A stretch of DNA of 12,268 nucleotides from positions 1 to 12,268 of the forward strand of contig JASLFF010000377.1 of assembly GCA_030150795.1 (NCBI GenBank), in the 5' to 3' direction. The DNA comes from Terriglobales bacterium (GTDB taxonomy: Bacteria > Acidobacteriota > Terriglobia > Terriglobales > Gp1-AA117). The notes beneath the pieces are model-generated. The model did not search any database. It saw only the letters and a program-made list of their open reading frames with translations, and was not told where the DNA came from. Both the position numbers and the translations under genes were made by a program. Positions 1 to 5,450 of the stretch are shown piece after piece (the first letter of the stretch is position 1; the number at the start of each line of letters is the position of its first letter).

Positions 1-394
1 GTGACGGAGACGACGATAAAGTCTTACGGCGCCAATGAGAAAAATGCAGAATAATATGCTGCTGCAAGCCAACCTCAGTTCGCGCTGGCTCAAGATGCTG
101 AGCTCAATCGCCTGTAAAGAGAAGAGGGCCGTGAAAAATAAAATCCATGATGATGTGGTTGATTTGTATTTGAAATGTGCTGCTCTGCTCACGTGCATGA
201 TCCCCGCTGAAGCATTTAGTTCAAAGTGGCGGTTGCTGAGAGTATATCCTTTATGAGGAACTTACCCATGCTCGACTGTTAGTTTTGCCAGCCACGGTTA
301 AGAACAAATTTATACTCCAAGAATCGGATTGACCGTGTCCTGTGCTTCTGAGCAAGACTAATGTTTGATTTGTCTAGACGGCTACAGACTTACA
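1..394. other. left-edge stretch without a secure gene
   Basis: No recognisable protein or RNA is visible here, and the stretch is AT-richer than the coding regions. Two frames are open from the left edge and end at 38 (TGA) and 54 (TAA), so the tail of an upstream plus-strand gene may be present. A 73-codon plus-strand ORF (35-256) starts with an ATGA overlap on the stop at 36-38, the usual layout of translationally coupled genes. Its product has no signal peptide, clear membrane helix or known motif, and no Shine-Dalgarno sequence is visible. It could be a small coupled gene or chance; chance is favoured. Positions 257-381 hold nothing that can be named. Confidence 0.5.
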
Positions 395-407
395 CTACAG
401 ACTTACA
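382..407. repeat. perfect 13-bp tandem duplication
   Basis: The unit CTACAGACTTACA occurs at 382-394 and again at 395-407 without a mismatch or spacer. The second copy supplies the minus-strand TAG stop (395-397) of the zinc-finger gene. It resembles a recent slippage or target-site-type duplication, but no transposon end lies between the copies. Confidence 0.9.
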
Positions 408-991
408 TATGAATTCACGGCAGGGGGCGTTTCCGAATTCACGGTGCTGTCCCCGACTTCCTGGGCGAGAGTTTTTTCCAGGTACCTGAATAGTTTTTGC
501 CGCCAATGCGCCTCAAAACACTTTGTGGAGCAGAACATTCGTCTGGGACTGCTGGGCTTAAAATCACCAGGCACAAAGATTGTTGAACATTTCCCATAGA
601 AGCATTTCTTGAAAGGTTGAAATCCGAACTGCGCCAAAAGTTGGTACTTAAAGGGGTCGGGCTTCACTTTCCTTACCCTGCCAGAACGCGAAGTCTTTGT
701 GACCCTCTCGCAGATTGGCGTCGAAGAACTACTCTCCTGCGCAGCTAAATCAGCCACCAGAATTGATGGATAGATCAAGGCCGACACTTTCGCCGTCAGG
801 CAGAAGTCTCCGCCATTGTGCAAGGAATCTCCATTGCGGATGTGGCTGGATTTTTGCAGGGCGGTTGCATGTGACGGGCGCTTGTCTTTCGTGGATGCAA
901 CTTGCGCTATGCTGCTATACCGGGCCGTTGCGTGTAGCAGCTCCTGTTGTTCTGGGCGCGATCCATTCATGTGCTTGTCTAGTCTGGGCAT
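395..991 (-). CDS. small protein with CGNR-like four-Cys zinc finger
   Basis: The frame encodes up to 198 residues. The convincing part is the C-terminal half: a basic stretch at about 98-110, then Cys130-x4-Cys135-x18-Cys154-x3-Cys158 with Phe139, Arg150 and Arg151 before the second Cys pair and a basic helix after it. This spacing and the RRxFCS pattern resemble CGNR-type zinc fingers, which are usually DNA-binding modules at the C-terminus of bacterial regulators. Residues 1-95 are low in hydrophobic core and rich in Ser/Thr/His, and no Shine-Dalgarno precedes the ATG at 991 or the Met codon eight residues in. The true start may be further in, or the first half may be a degenerate remnant. 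The last residues (about 179-198) are translated from the repeat-like GAATTC/GGGGACAGC sequence, which suggests that the original stop was lost. It follows the receiver-zinc-ribbon gene on the same strand after 152 bp with a hairpin between. DNA or RNA binding is inferred only. Confidence 0.55.
   Translation of the reverse strand: MPRLDKHMNGSRPEQQELLHATARYSSIAQVASTKDKRPSHATALQKSSHIRNGDSLHNGGDFCLTAKVSALIYPSILVADLAAQESSSSTPICERVTKTSRSGRVRKVKPDPFKYQLLAQFGFQPFKKCFYGKCSTIFVPGDFKPSSPRRMFCSTKCFEAHWRQKLFRYLEKTLAQEVGDSTVNSETPPAVNSYVSL
411..460. repeat. GAATTCACGG direct repeat with REP-like GGGGACAGC motif
   Basis: GAATTCACGG occurs at 411-420 and 435-444. The second copy continues into GTGCTGTCCCCGACTTC (444-460); on the minus strand this reads GGGGACAGCACCGTGAATTC. 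Motifs of this GGGGACAG(A/C)ACC type are remembered as dispersed, REP-transposase-associated repeats in many bacterial genomes; that association is knowledge-based and not shown here. The repeat lies inside the last codons of the zinc-finger gene, so the end of that protein may be repeat-derived. No transposase gene is present in the window. Confidence 0.5.
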
Positions 992-1004
992 ATGTCACAC
1001 AAGC

Positions 1005-1032
1005 GGCGAGGCAGCTTTCCCGCGGCCTCGCC
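1005..1032 (-). terminator. GC-rich hairpin downstream of the receiver gene
   Basis: GGCGAGGC at 1005-1012 pairs perfectly with GCCTCGCC at 1025-1032 across a 12-nt loop. It lies 112 bp after the stop of the minus-strand receiver-zinc-ribbon gene and just upstream of the zinc-finger gene. On the minus strand the stem is followed by GCTTGTGTG rather than a clean T-tract, so it is a weak intrinsic terminator or an attenuating hairpin. Confidence 0.4.
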
Positions 1033-1143
1033 TGGGGCAGGTGCTGACGCCGCTGGGAGTCAACATCATCGCCTTGGCTCGCACTGTAATCACCGATTAC
1101 GTGGAGTTAAACTGTTACATCTGTCAGTCTGCAGACCGTTGGT

Positions 1144-1872
1144 TCATTTGGCTGCGTGGCCCATGGCTTTGGTCCCCAGCAGGGCGAGCAGGTCGTCGCG
1201 ATTCTGGTTCGCGTCATGCTTTTCGGAGATGTACTGAATTTCTGATTTGCAAAAAACGCAGCGCGCTTCATGGACAGCTCGCAGGTCCTCGCTGGGCGCA
1301 GTCACCACCATAAAAGAACGCAGGCACTCAGTGCAGGTAATTAGCGCAAAGGATGTCCCATTGGTGTCGATACTAATTCGGCGAGCCCAGACGAGTGTCT
1401 TTTCCGCCTCATGGCAGTCCGCTCTCTGAATTAGCTCAGCGGCGATCTGAAAAAGCTCGGCAGGTTTTCTCTGGCCCTTGCCATAAAACGCGTCGGCCAT
1501 CACTCCTTCAGGTGCAGTGTCTCCTTCATACGAGCCGCTCATGGCTATGACCGCTATCCGTGGAAACCGCCGGCGGACAATGGTGAGAAATTCGCGACCG
1601 GACATGTCAGGCATATCCAGATCACATAGCAACAACCTTGGGGCTTCTCTCTTGATTATCTGAAGTGCCTCAAAGCCGTTTTGTGCTGCTTGTGTCTCAT
1701 AGCCTGCCGCAGCCAGAAGCAACGTCAGCGTCTGCCGCACACCCATGTCGTCATCAACCACAAGGACTTGCCATTGCTTTTTCGGTGGAGGTGACGGTCT
1801 CTTCCAACCCGCCGCCACTTTGACTTCGGCATTCTTCAAAGCTCGTTCAACCGCTCGCTCAATTGAAACCAT
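1144..1872 (-). CDS. response regulator receiver domain with C-terminal zinc ribbon
   Basis: The product has 242 residues from the ATG at 1872. That start is preferred over the in-frame GTG at 1890 because GAGGAG (minus strand, 1881-1886) sits 8 nt before it. A charged, Pro-rich leader of about 33 residues precedes a CheY-like receiver domain (about 35-152) with acidic Asp40-Asp42, phospho-acceptor Asp84 in DLDMP, Ser112 and Lys132. Asp84 is expected to take phosphate from a histidine kinase. The Lys is followed by Gly rather than the usual Pro. In place of a DNA-binding helix-turn-helix or enzymatic output there is a C-terminal domain (about 155-242) with Cys180-x2-Cys183 and Cys205-x2-Cys208, the pattern of a treble-clef or rubredoxin-like zinc ribbon. 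The output is therefore probably protein or nucleic-acid binding. It has no kinase next to it; the hybrid kinase at 6600-9032 is a possible but unproven partner. The receiver call is secure; the zinc ribbon rests on Cys spacing. Confidence 0.9.
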   Translation of the reverse strand: MVSIERAVERALKNAEVKVAAGWKRPSPPPKKQWQVLVVDDDMGVRQTLTLLLAAAGYETQAAQNGFEALQIIKREAPRLLLCDLDMPDMSGREFLTIVRRRFPRIAVIAMSGSYEGDTAPEGVMADAFYGKGQRKPAELFQIAAELIQRADCHEAEKTLVWARRISIDTNGTSFALITCTECLRSFMVVTAPSEDLRAVHEARCVFCKSEIQYISEKHDANQNRDDLLALLGTKAMGHAAK

Positions 1873-1880
1873 GCACACTA

Positions 1881-1886
1881 CTCCTC
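1881..1886 (-). promoter_or_regulatory. Shine-Dalgarno that fixes the receiver gene start
   Basis: GAGGAG on the minus strand lies 8 nt upstream of the ATG at 1872 and inside the reading frame opened by the GTG at 1890. It therefore favours the shorter 242-residue protein. Confidence 0.75.
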
Positions 1887-2115
1887 GCACTCTTAAAGTC
1901 CAGCGGCGCTGAATGCCCCGGACGTAAATTCAGGTTTTCAGCTTTCCTCTATCTACACTTCTGTGGAAATGCGTCCTACTGGAAAAAATGACAGGGAGAG
2001 GAAGGCAGTTACGAGGGGATTGCGGGGTAACGGGCAAAGATCCGCGCACTTTCCTTTAAGTCCTGGAAAGACAGAACCACGCTGATTCTAAAAGAGCACG
2101 TCGATAAGAAAAAGC

Positions 2116-2160
2116 TTAGTTGTGCGGGGAAAAGTAGCCTTGCTTGTTATATACGTGGAG
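2116..2160. repeat. copy A of an imperfect repeat shared with 5373-5410
   Basis: This is the 3' end of VWFA gene 1. Bases 2140-2160 match 5390-5410 at 20 of 21 positions, and 2117-2131 match 5373-5387 at 13 of 15. Between these blocks copy A has 6 extra bases, exactly two codons. In the minus frame it encodes the end LHVYNKQGYFSPHN. Confidence 0.7.
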
Positions 2161-3108
2161 CGTCGGGCCCGGCACGGTTTGGATTACCTGCACTTTGATC
2201 TTGTGCCAGGGCGCATCCTGCGCGCCATGACCGGGTGAATAGCCTAGAACGTATTGGCTCCGAAGCTCCCGGCTTAGATTCGCGGCGATTTCGGGAAGCT
2301 TCTGCACGTCATTGATGGTGATTGTGCGTCCACCCGTCGCTTCTGTAATTTCAGTCAACAGGCGCTCTCCAGTCCATTCCTCATATGTCTTAAACACTTT
2401 CGAAAAGATTCCGAGACCATAAATTTCCACGTCCGCTTCCTGCACAATGCGTCGAATTTCATTTTTCGCATAACGGCTATGGTTATCTCCGCCATCAGAG
2501 ATAATCACAAGCGCGCGCCGGCTGTATTGCGCCTTCTGCAGCCTGCCCAGTCCCATGTAAATTGCATCGAGAAGCGCCGTATTGCCATGGGGGAACGCGA
2601 AAGCCAGCTTGTCTTCAATGCTTGCTGTCGAATGAGTTGCATCGGCAAGCATGGCCGGGTAGTCAGAGAAGCCAATCACAAAATAATCATCGTCAGGATT
2701 GCAGTTTTCGAAGAACTGATGCAATGCCTGCCTTGCCGTATCTATCTTGTCTTTCATGCTGAAGCTTAGGTCCAGCAGAATTCCTACAGAGATCGGAGCA
2801 TCCTCCGTGGAGAAATACCGGATGTCCTTCTGCTCGCCGCTCTCAAACAATCTGAAATTGTTTTTTCCCAGGGTTATCACAGGACGGTTCGCCTCATCCA
2901 TTACAGTCACCGGAACAAGAGCAATGTCAACATCCATGCGCATGGGCTTGGCCCGATAAACGCCCTGCTTGGCGGTCGATGGATCGCTTCGGTCATCATT
3001 GATTGTCGGCGGATTTATATGAACTGGAGTTTGCGCGGATGCGGTCCGGACAAATGCCGCCGCAAAGAGGCAAAACAGCAAAAGACTGAAAGAATGACCG
3101 CTGAACAT
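2116..3108 (-). CDS. secreted VWFA-related protein 1 (acidobacterial VWFA family)
   Basis: The product has 330 residues with a clear signal peptide: a hydrophobic core at about 7-20 and an Ala-Ser-Ala site before Gln26, so it should be exported. A short N-terminal beta segment (about 58-100, with VPVTVMDE and the pattern NNFRLFESGEQ) is followed by a von Willebrand factor A domain (about 105-285). All metal-ion-dependent adhesion site elements are present: Asp113-x-Ser115-x-Ser117, Thr177 in GNTALLDA and Asp205 in SDGGDN. The C-terminal strand YVLGYSP...LHVYNKQGYF is the usual end of the acidobacterial VWFA-related family (TIGR03436). Such domains bind Mg2+ and mediate protein-protein contacts; the ligand is unknown. 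AGGGAG (minus strand, 3113-3118) lies 4 nt before the ATG. The gene is divergent from the outer-membrane protein gene at 3418. It is a paralogue of the product of 5451-6515, with the same domain order but modest identity. Confidence 0.92.
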   Translation of the reverse strand: MFSGHSFSLLLFCLFAAAFVRTASAQTPVHINPPTINDDRSDPSTAKQGVYRAKPMRMDVDIALVPVTVMDEANRPVITLGKNNFRLFESGEQKDIRYFSTEDAPISVGILLDLSFSMKDKIDTARQALHQFFENCNPDDDYFVIGFSDYPAMLADATHSTASIEDKLAFAFPHGNTALLDAIYMGLGRLQKAQYSRRALVIISDGGDNHSRYAKNEIRRIVQEADVEIYGLGIFSKVFKTYEEWTGERLLTEITEATGGRTITINDVQKLPEIAANLSRELRSQYVLGYSPGHGAQDAPWHKIKVQVIQTVPGPTLHVYNKQGYFSPHN

Positions 3109-3417
3109 GGAACTCCCTAAATGAACACACTATCGTCGCCAGCGGCGCCATCAGTATAGCCCAACAACCATGAAAAGCCCACTGGAGGTTTTGTCAGGTA
3201 GGTATTCTCTTTTGAACGCGCAGATCGACTTCCACAACACCTTCTGTGATGAAAGTTCAAGGCTCCTGACATGCAGGTTCTCCTCATCAGCATTGTGCGA
3301 CTTGAAGCTCTTTGTCGTTCTGGCATTTCTGACAGTTATTAAGAGGCACTCAGCCGGAAGAGTATGGAATTGGCTCGACCATTGGGGCCAGATTCGAGTT
3401 CAAATAGGAGAAGCGAC
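3109..3417. other. divergent intergenic region between VWFA 1 and the barrel gene
   Basis: These 309 bp separate two divergent starts and should hold both promoters. On the minus strand a TATACT hexamer (3153-3158) lies 45 nt upstream of the VWFA 1 start, but no convincing -35 box accompanies it. On the plus side CTGGCA followed by CTGACAG (3320-3335) resembles a sequence upstream of the DcaP-like porin. A plus-strand open frame (3170-3421) fills much of the region and overlaps the barrel start by ATGA, but it has no ribosome site or recognisable content and is treated as non-coding. Confidence 0.45.
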
Positions 3418-4026
3418 ATGAAAAAGATTATGTTCGGGGTTTTGTTTTTATTTGCAGTGAGCGCATTTGCCCAGGATGAGCCAAGATTTGAAACTTACCT
3501 CGGATATTCTTTCACGCGCGTAAACTCCGGGATCAACGTTCCTGCATTTTCCGCCCAGGGCGGGCTTGGAGAAGTGGCTTTCAACTTCAACAAATGGCTT
3601 ACCGCGGTTGGCAGCTTCAACGCAGTTCACAACGGAAACATCAGTGATTTCCACGTGGACCAGACTTTGTTTGGATACAATTTTGGCCCGCGCGTGAACC
3701 TGCGCCATGGACGGATAACCCCATTCATTGAAACACTGTTCGGCGAAACCCACGATTCGCGCAGCTTCAAAGTCCCTAACACCACTGTCGTGATTGCTAA
3801 CACTACGCTCTCCCAGCGCTTTGTAAATGATGCAAACGCGTTTTCCTTGCTCGCCGGCGGAGGACTCGATCTGCCGATCAACAGGCATCTGGCATTCCGG
3901 CCAGTCAAACTGGACTATTACATGACACGTTTCCAGCCCGTATTCATTCAGGGTCTGGGCAATGCAAACCGTAATCGCAACCAAAACAACCTTCTCTATA
4001 GCACCGGCCTTAACTTTCGATTTTGA
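3418..4026 (+). CDS. outer-membrane beta-barrel protein
   Basis: The product has 202 residues from the ATG at 3418, chosen because AGGAG (3406-3410) lies 7 nt upstream and the protein then begins with a textbook signal peptide: MKK, a hydrophobic core and SAFA before Gln19. The frame stays open upstream to 3364, but that extension would bury the signal. The mature part shows alternating amphipathic strands rich in aromatics and Gly (ETYLGYSFTRV near the N-terminus, FGYNFGPRVNLRHGRITPFIE in the middle) and ends in Leu-Asn-Phe-Arg-Phe, the C-terminal aromatic signal read by the BAM machinery. Length and pattern fit small eight-stranded OmpA/OmpW-like barrels (OMP_b-brl type); there is no OmpA peptidoglycan-binding domain. 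It probably sits in the outer membrane; the cargo or role is not visible. It opens the plus-strand envelope cassette and is followed by a strong hairpin. Confidence 0.88.
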   Translation: MKKIMFGVLFLFAVSAFAQDEPRFETYLGYSFTRVNSGINVPAFSAQGGLGEVAFNFNKWLTAVGSFNAVHNGNISDFHVDQTLFGYNFGPRVNLRHGRITPFIETLFGETHDSRSFKVPNTTVVIANTTLSQRFVNDANAFSLLAGGGLDLPINRHLAFRPVKLDYYMTRFQPVFIQGLGNANRNRNQNNLLYSTGLNFRF

Positions 4027-4030
4027 AGAG

Positions 4031-4060
4031 CGGGCACTGCGAATTCATTCGCGGTGCCTG
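4031..4060 (+). terminator. long hairpin after the barrel gene
   Basis: Left arm 4031-4044 and right arm 4047-4060 pair over 14 positions, two of them G-T, around a 2-nt centre (4-6 nt loop in practice). It begins 4 bp after the barrel stop. Only a modest pyrimidine-rich run (ACTTCTATTCC) follows, so it may be a partial terminator or an mRNA-stabilising stem before the next gene rather than a full stop. Confidence 0.6.
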
Positions 4061-4102
4061 ACTTCTATTCCAAACCATTCCTCCGCCGCTGGAGATAGGA
4101 TT

Positions 4103-4429
4103 ATGAAAAAATCTGCGATTACCAAATCTGTCAATGCACCGAAGCATCTTTCGCCAAAAGACCTATGCGCTCATACAGAGCGCCCGATTGCGCGGGCACC
4201 AATACCTCCCATTCTGGTCATGCTAGTTTCAGAGTCGGTTGCCGCAGGTGTTGGGGTTGGACACACAGGAGTTATCCGACATAGCCGCTCCGCTGCAGAG
4301 TTGCCGTCTTATTACGAGGTTTGGCTCGTCGGCCAAGCCGGAATTGCCGACTATGTTCCGGCAATGCAGAGAATCATGAATGACTTTCATGCCCATAGTG
4401 CTTCTTCTGAGTTGGAGATACATGCCTGA
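4103..4429 (+). CDS. 108-residue orphan protein
   Basis: No family is recognised. The ATG at 4103 is chosen over the earlier in-frame Met at 3962 because GGAG (4091-4094) lies 8 nt upstream and the longer version would overlap the barrel gene and read through its hairpin. The product starts with a basic MKKSAITK segment. A Pro-rich stretch with a short hydrophobic part (about residues 33-52, APIPPILVMLVSESVAAGVG) follows; it is too weak to be a confident membrane helix. The C-terminal half (about 68-100) is richer in aromatics (YYEVWLVGQAGIADYV) and looks foldable. It sits 27 bp before the His-rich membrane protein gene, so the two are probably co-transcribed. No catalytic or metal motif is visible apart from scattered His residues near the C-terminus. 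Confidence 0.6.
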   Translation: MKKSAITKSVNAPKHLSPKDLCAHTERPIARAPIPPILVMLVSESVAAGVGVGHTGVIRHSRSAAELPSYYEVWLVGQAGIADYVPAMQRIMNDFHAHSASSELEIHA

Positions 4430-4456
4430 CCTGGTCTTGTTTATGGAGGATGATCA

Positions 4457-5413
4457 ATGCGGCACTCATTCAACTCCGTCACAATCTCTGTGATCTATTT
4501 CATGCTGATACTGGCAGTTCTTTGCCCTTTGCGGCTATCTGCAACGCCTCTCTCGCCGGCAACAACCACCGCCGCTTCCGGAATCGATCCTGACAAGCCG
4601 TCATCAGAAATGAATCACCATATCGCAGGAATTTTTCTGATTGCGATTGGATTAAGCGTGATCTGGAGCAAAAACGACAGGTCCAGGGCGTGGCTGAGAT
4701 GGCTGCCGCCGATCCTATTCATTGCTGCGGGCCTCTTTCTGGCTGCGTGGAGTGATGGCGAGATCTGGCCTCGCGGGAACTTGAGCTGGCTCTGGCTAGT
4801 CCGCCATGATGCCGAGGCGCGACAGCACAAGCTCTATGCCTTGTTGCTGATTGTCTTTGGATTAGTGGAATATGTGCAGTCAAACCCAAGGCTACGCAAG
4901 CCGTGGCTCAAAATTGTATTTCCCGTGCTGTGTGTCATCGGGGGCACTTCGCTCTTCTTGCACCACCACAGCGGCATGGCGGTAGCGAGTGCGAATGGCA
5001 TGGACCACTCAGGCCATCATGTCTCTGCCGCGCGGGATATGAACAATAACTGCCAGAGTACCTCGGAAGCTACGCCGGTAAGTCCGCAGGACCATCATCA
5101 TGATGTTGCGGATCACGGCATTTCGGAACATGGCAGTGCCGAGCATGGTGCTGCGGAGCTTTCCCCTCCTTGCCCGTCCAGTGTTGGTCAGGCAGGCTCT
5201 TCTTCTTCGATTGCACACGGTCACGCGCATGCTTTCATGGGGAGCGGTGCGAATGTCCAAAGGCAACATGCCTGGTTTGCGATTGTGGGTTTTTGTGTTG
5301 GGCTATTCAAGTTTCTGCACGACCTTGGCCGCCCTCCCCTTCGAGCGCCATACTCTTTATGGGCCAATAGTGTAATTGTGCTGGGAATATTGCTTCTTAT
5401 ATACGTGGAGTGA
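4457..5413 (+). CDS. multi-pass membrane protein with His-rich loop, possible metal handling
   Basis: The product has 318 residues; GGAGG (4445-4449) lies 7 nt before the ATG. A signal or first helix (8-29) is followed by hydrophobic segments at about 55-70, 83-98, 126-140, 152-168, 271-287 and 303-317. Histidines sit at helix edges (Asn-His-His 53-55, HDAEARQHK 117-125, Gln-His 270-271, His288). Between the fifth helix and the penultimate helix lies a loop of about 100 residues very rich in His (HHHSG at 169-173, MDHSGHH at 182-188, DHHHD at 212-216, then HG-type units near 220-231 and HGHAH at 254-258). Such loops are typical of Cu, Ni, Co or Zn handling proteins, so metal binding is a fair inference; the family is not identified and no transport mechanism can be assigned. 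It ends the plus-strand cassette and converges on VWFA gene 2 with 37 bp between the stops. Its last codons coincide with copy B of the DNA match shared with VWFA gene 1. Confidence 0.8.
   Translation: MRHSFNSVTISVIYFMLILAVLCPLRLSATPLSPATTTAASGIDPDKPSSEMNHHIAGIFLIAIGLSVIWSKNDRSRAWLRWLPPILFIAAGLFLAAWSDGEIWPRGNLSWLWLVRHDAEARQHKLYALLLIVFGLVEYVQSNPRLRKPWLKIVFPVLCVIGGTSLFLHHHSGMAVASANGMDHSGHHVSAARDMNNNCQSTSEATPVSPQDHHHDVADHGISEHGSAEHGAAELSPPCPSSVGQAGSSSSIAHGHAHAFMGSGANVQRQHAWFAIVGFCVGLFKFLHDLGRPPLRAPYSLWANSVIVLGILLLIYVE
5373..5410. repeat. copy B of the imperfect repeat shared with 2116-2160
   Basis: This copy forms the last codons of the His-rich membrane protein on the plus strand. On the minus strand it reads LHVYKKQYSQHN in an open frame, close to the VWFA 1 ending LHVYNKQGYFSPHN, and lies just downstream of VWFA gene 2. 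It may be a relic of a VWFA 3' end or a coincidence. Confidence 0.6.
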
Positions 5414-5450
5414 CAACGCCTGCGTTTGGCCGATGCGGCCCTCTGGTAGA

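Noticed and set aside
327..338. 12-bp match GATTGACCGTGT between 327-338 and 10704-10715
   Set aside because: Several 12-bp matches are expected by chance in a window of this length, and the flanks do not match.
816..1313. Plus-strand ORF of 165 codons, Cys- and Trp-rich
   Set aside because: It is antisense to the zinc-finger and receiver genes, and its composition is typical of a shadow frame.
3320..3340. Possible sigma-54 promoter (GG...GC spacing) in the CTGGCA/TGACAG element
   Set aside because: The -12 GC dinucleotide is missing; the spacing gives AG instead.
3170..3421. Plus-strand ORF of 83 codons in the VWFA 1 / barrel gap, overlapping the barrel start by ATGA
   Set aside because: It has no ribosome site, signal or motif, and it would occupy the only space for two divergent promoters. 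The ATGA overlap is likely chance because the barrel gene starts ATGAAA.
3448..3984. 178-codon minus-strand ORF inside the barrel gene
   Set aside because: It is antisense to a gene with a signal peptide, ribosome site and barrel pattern; its product has no coherent features.
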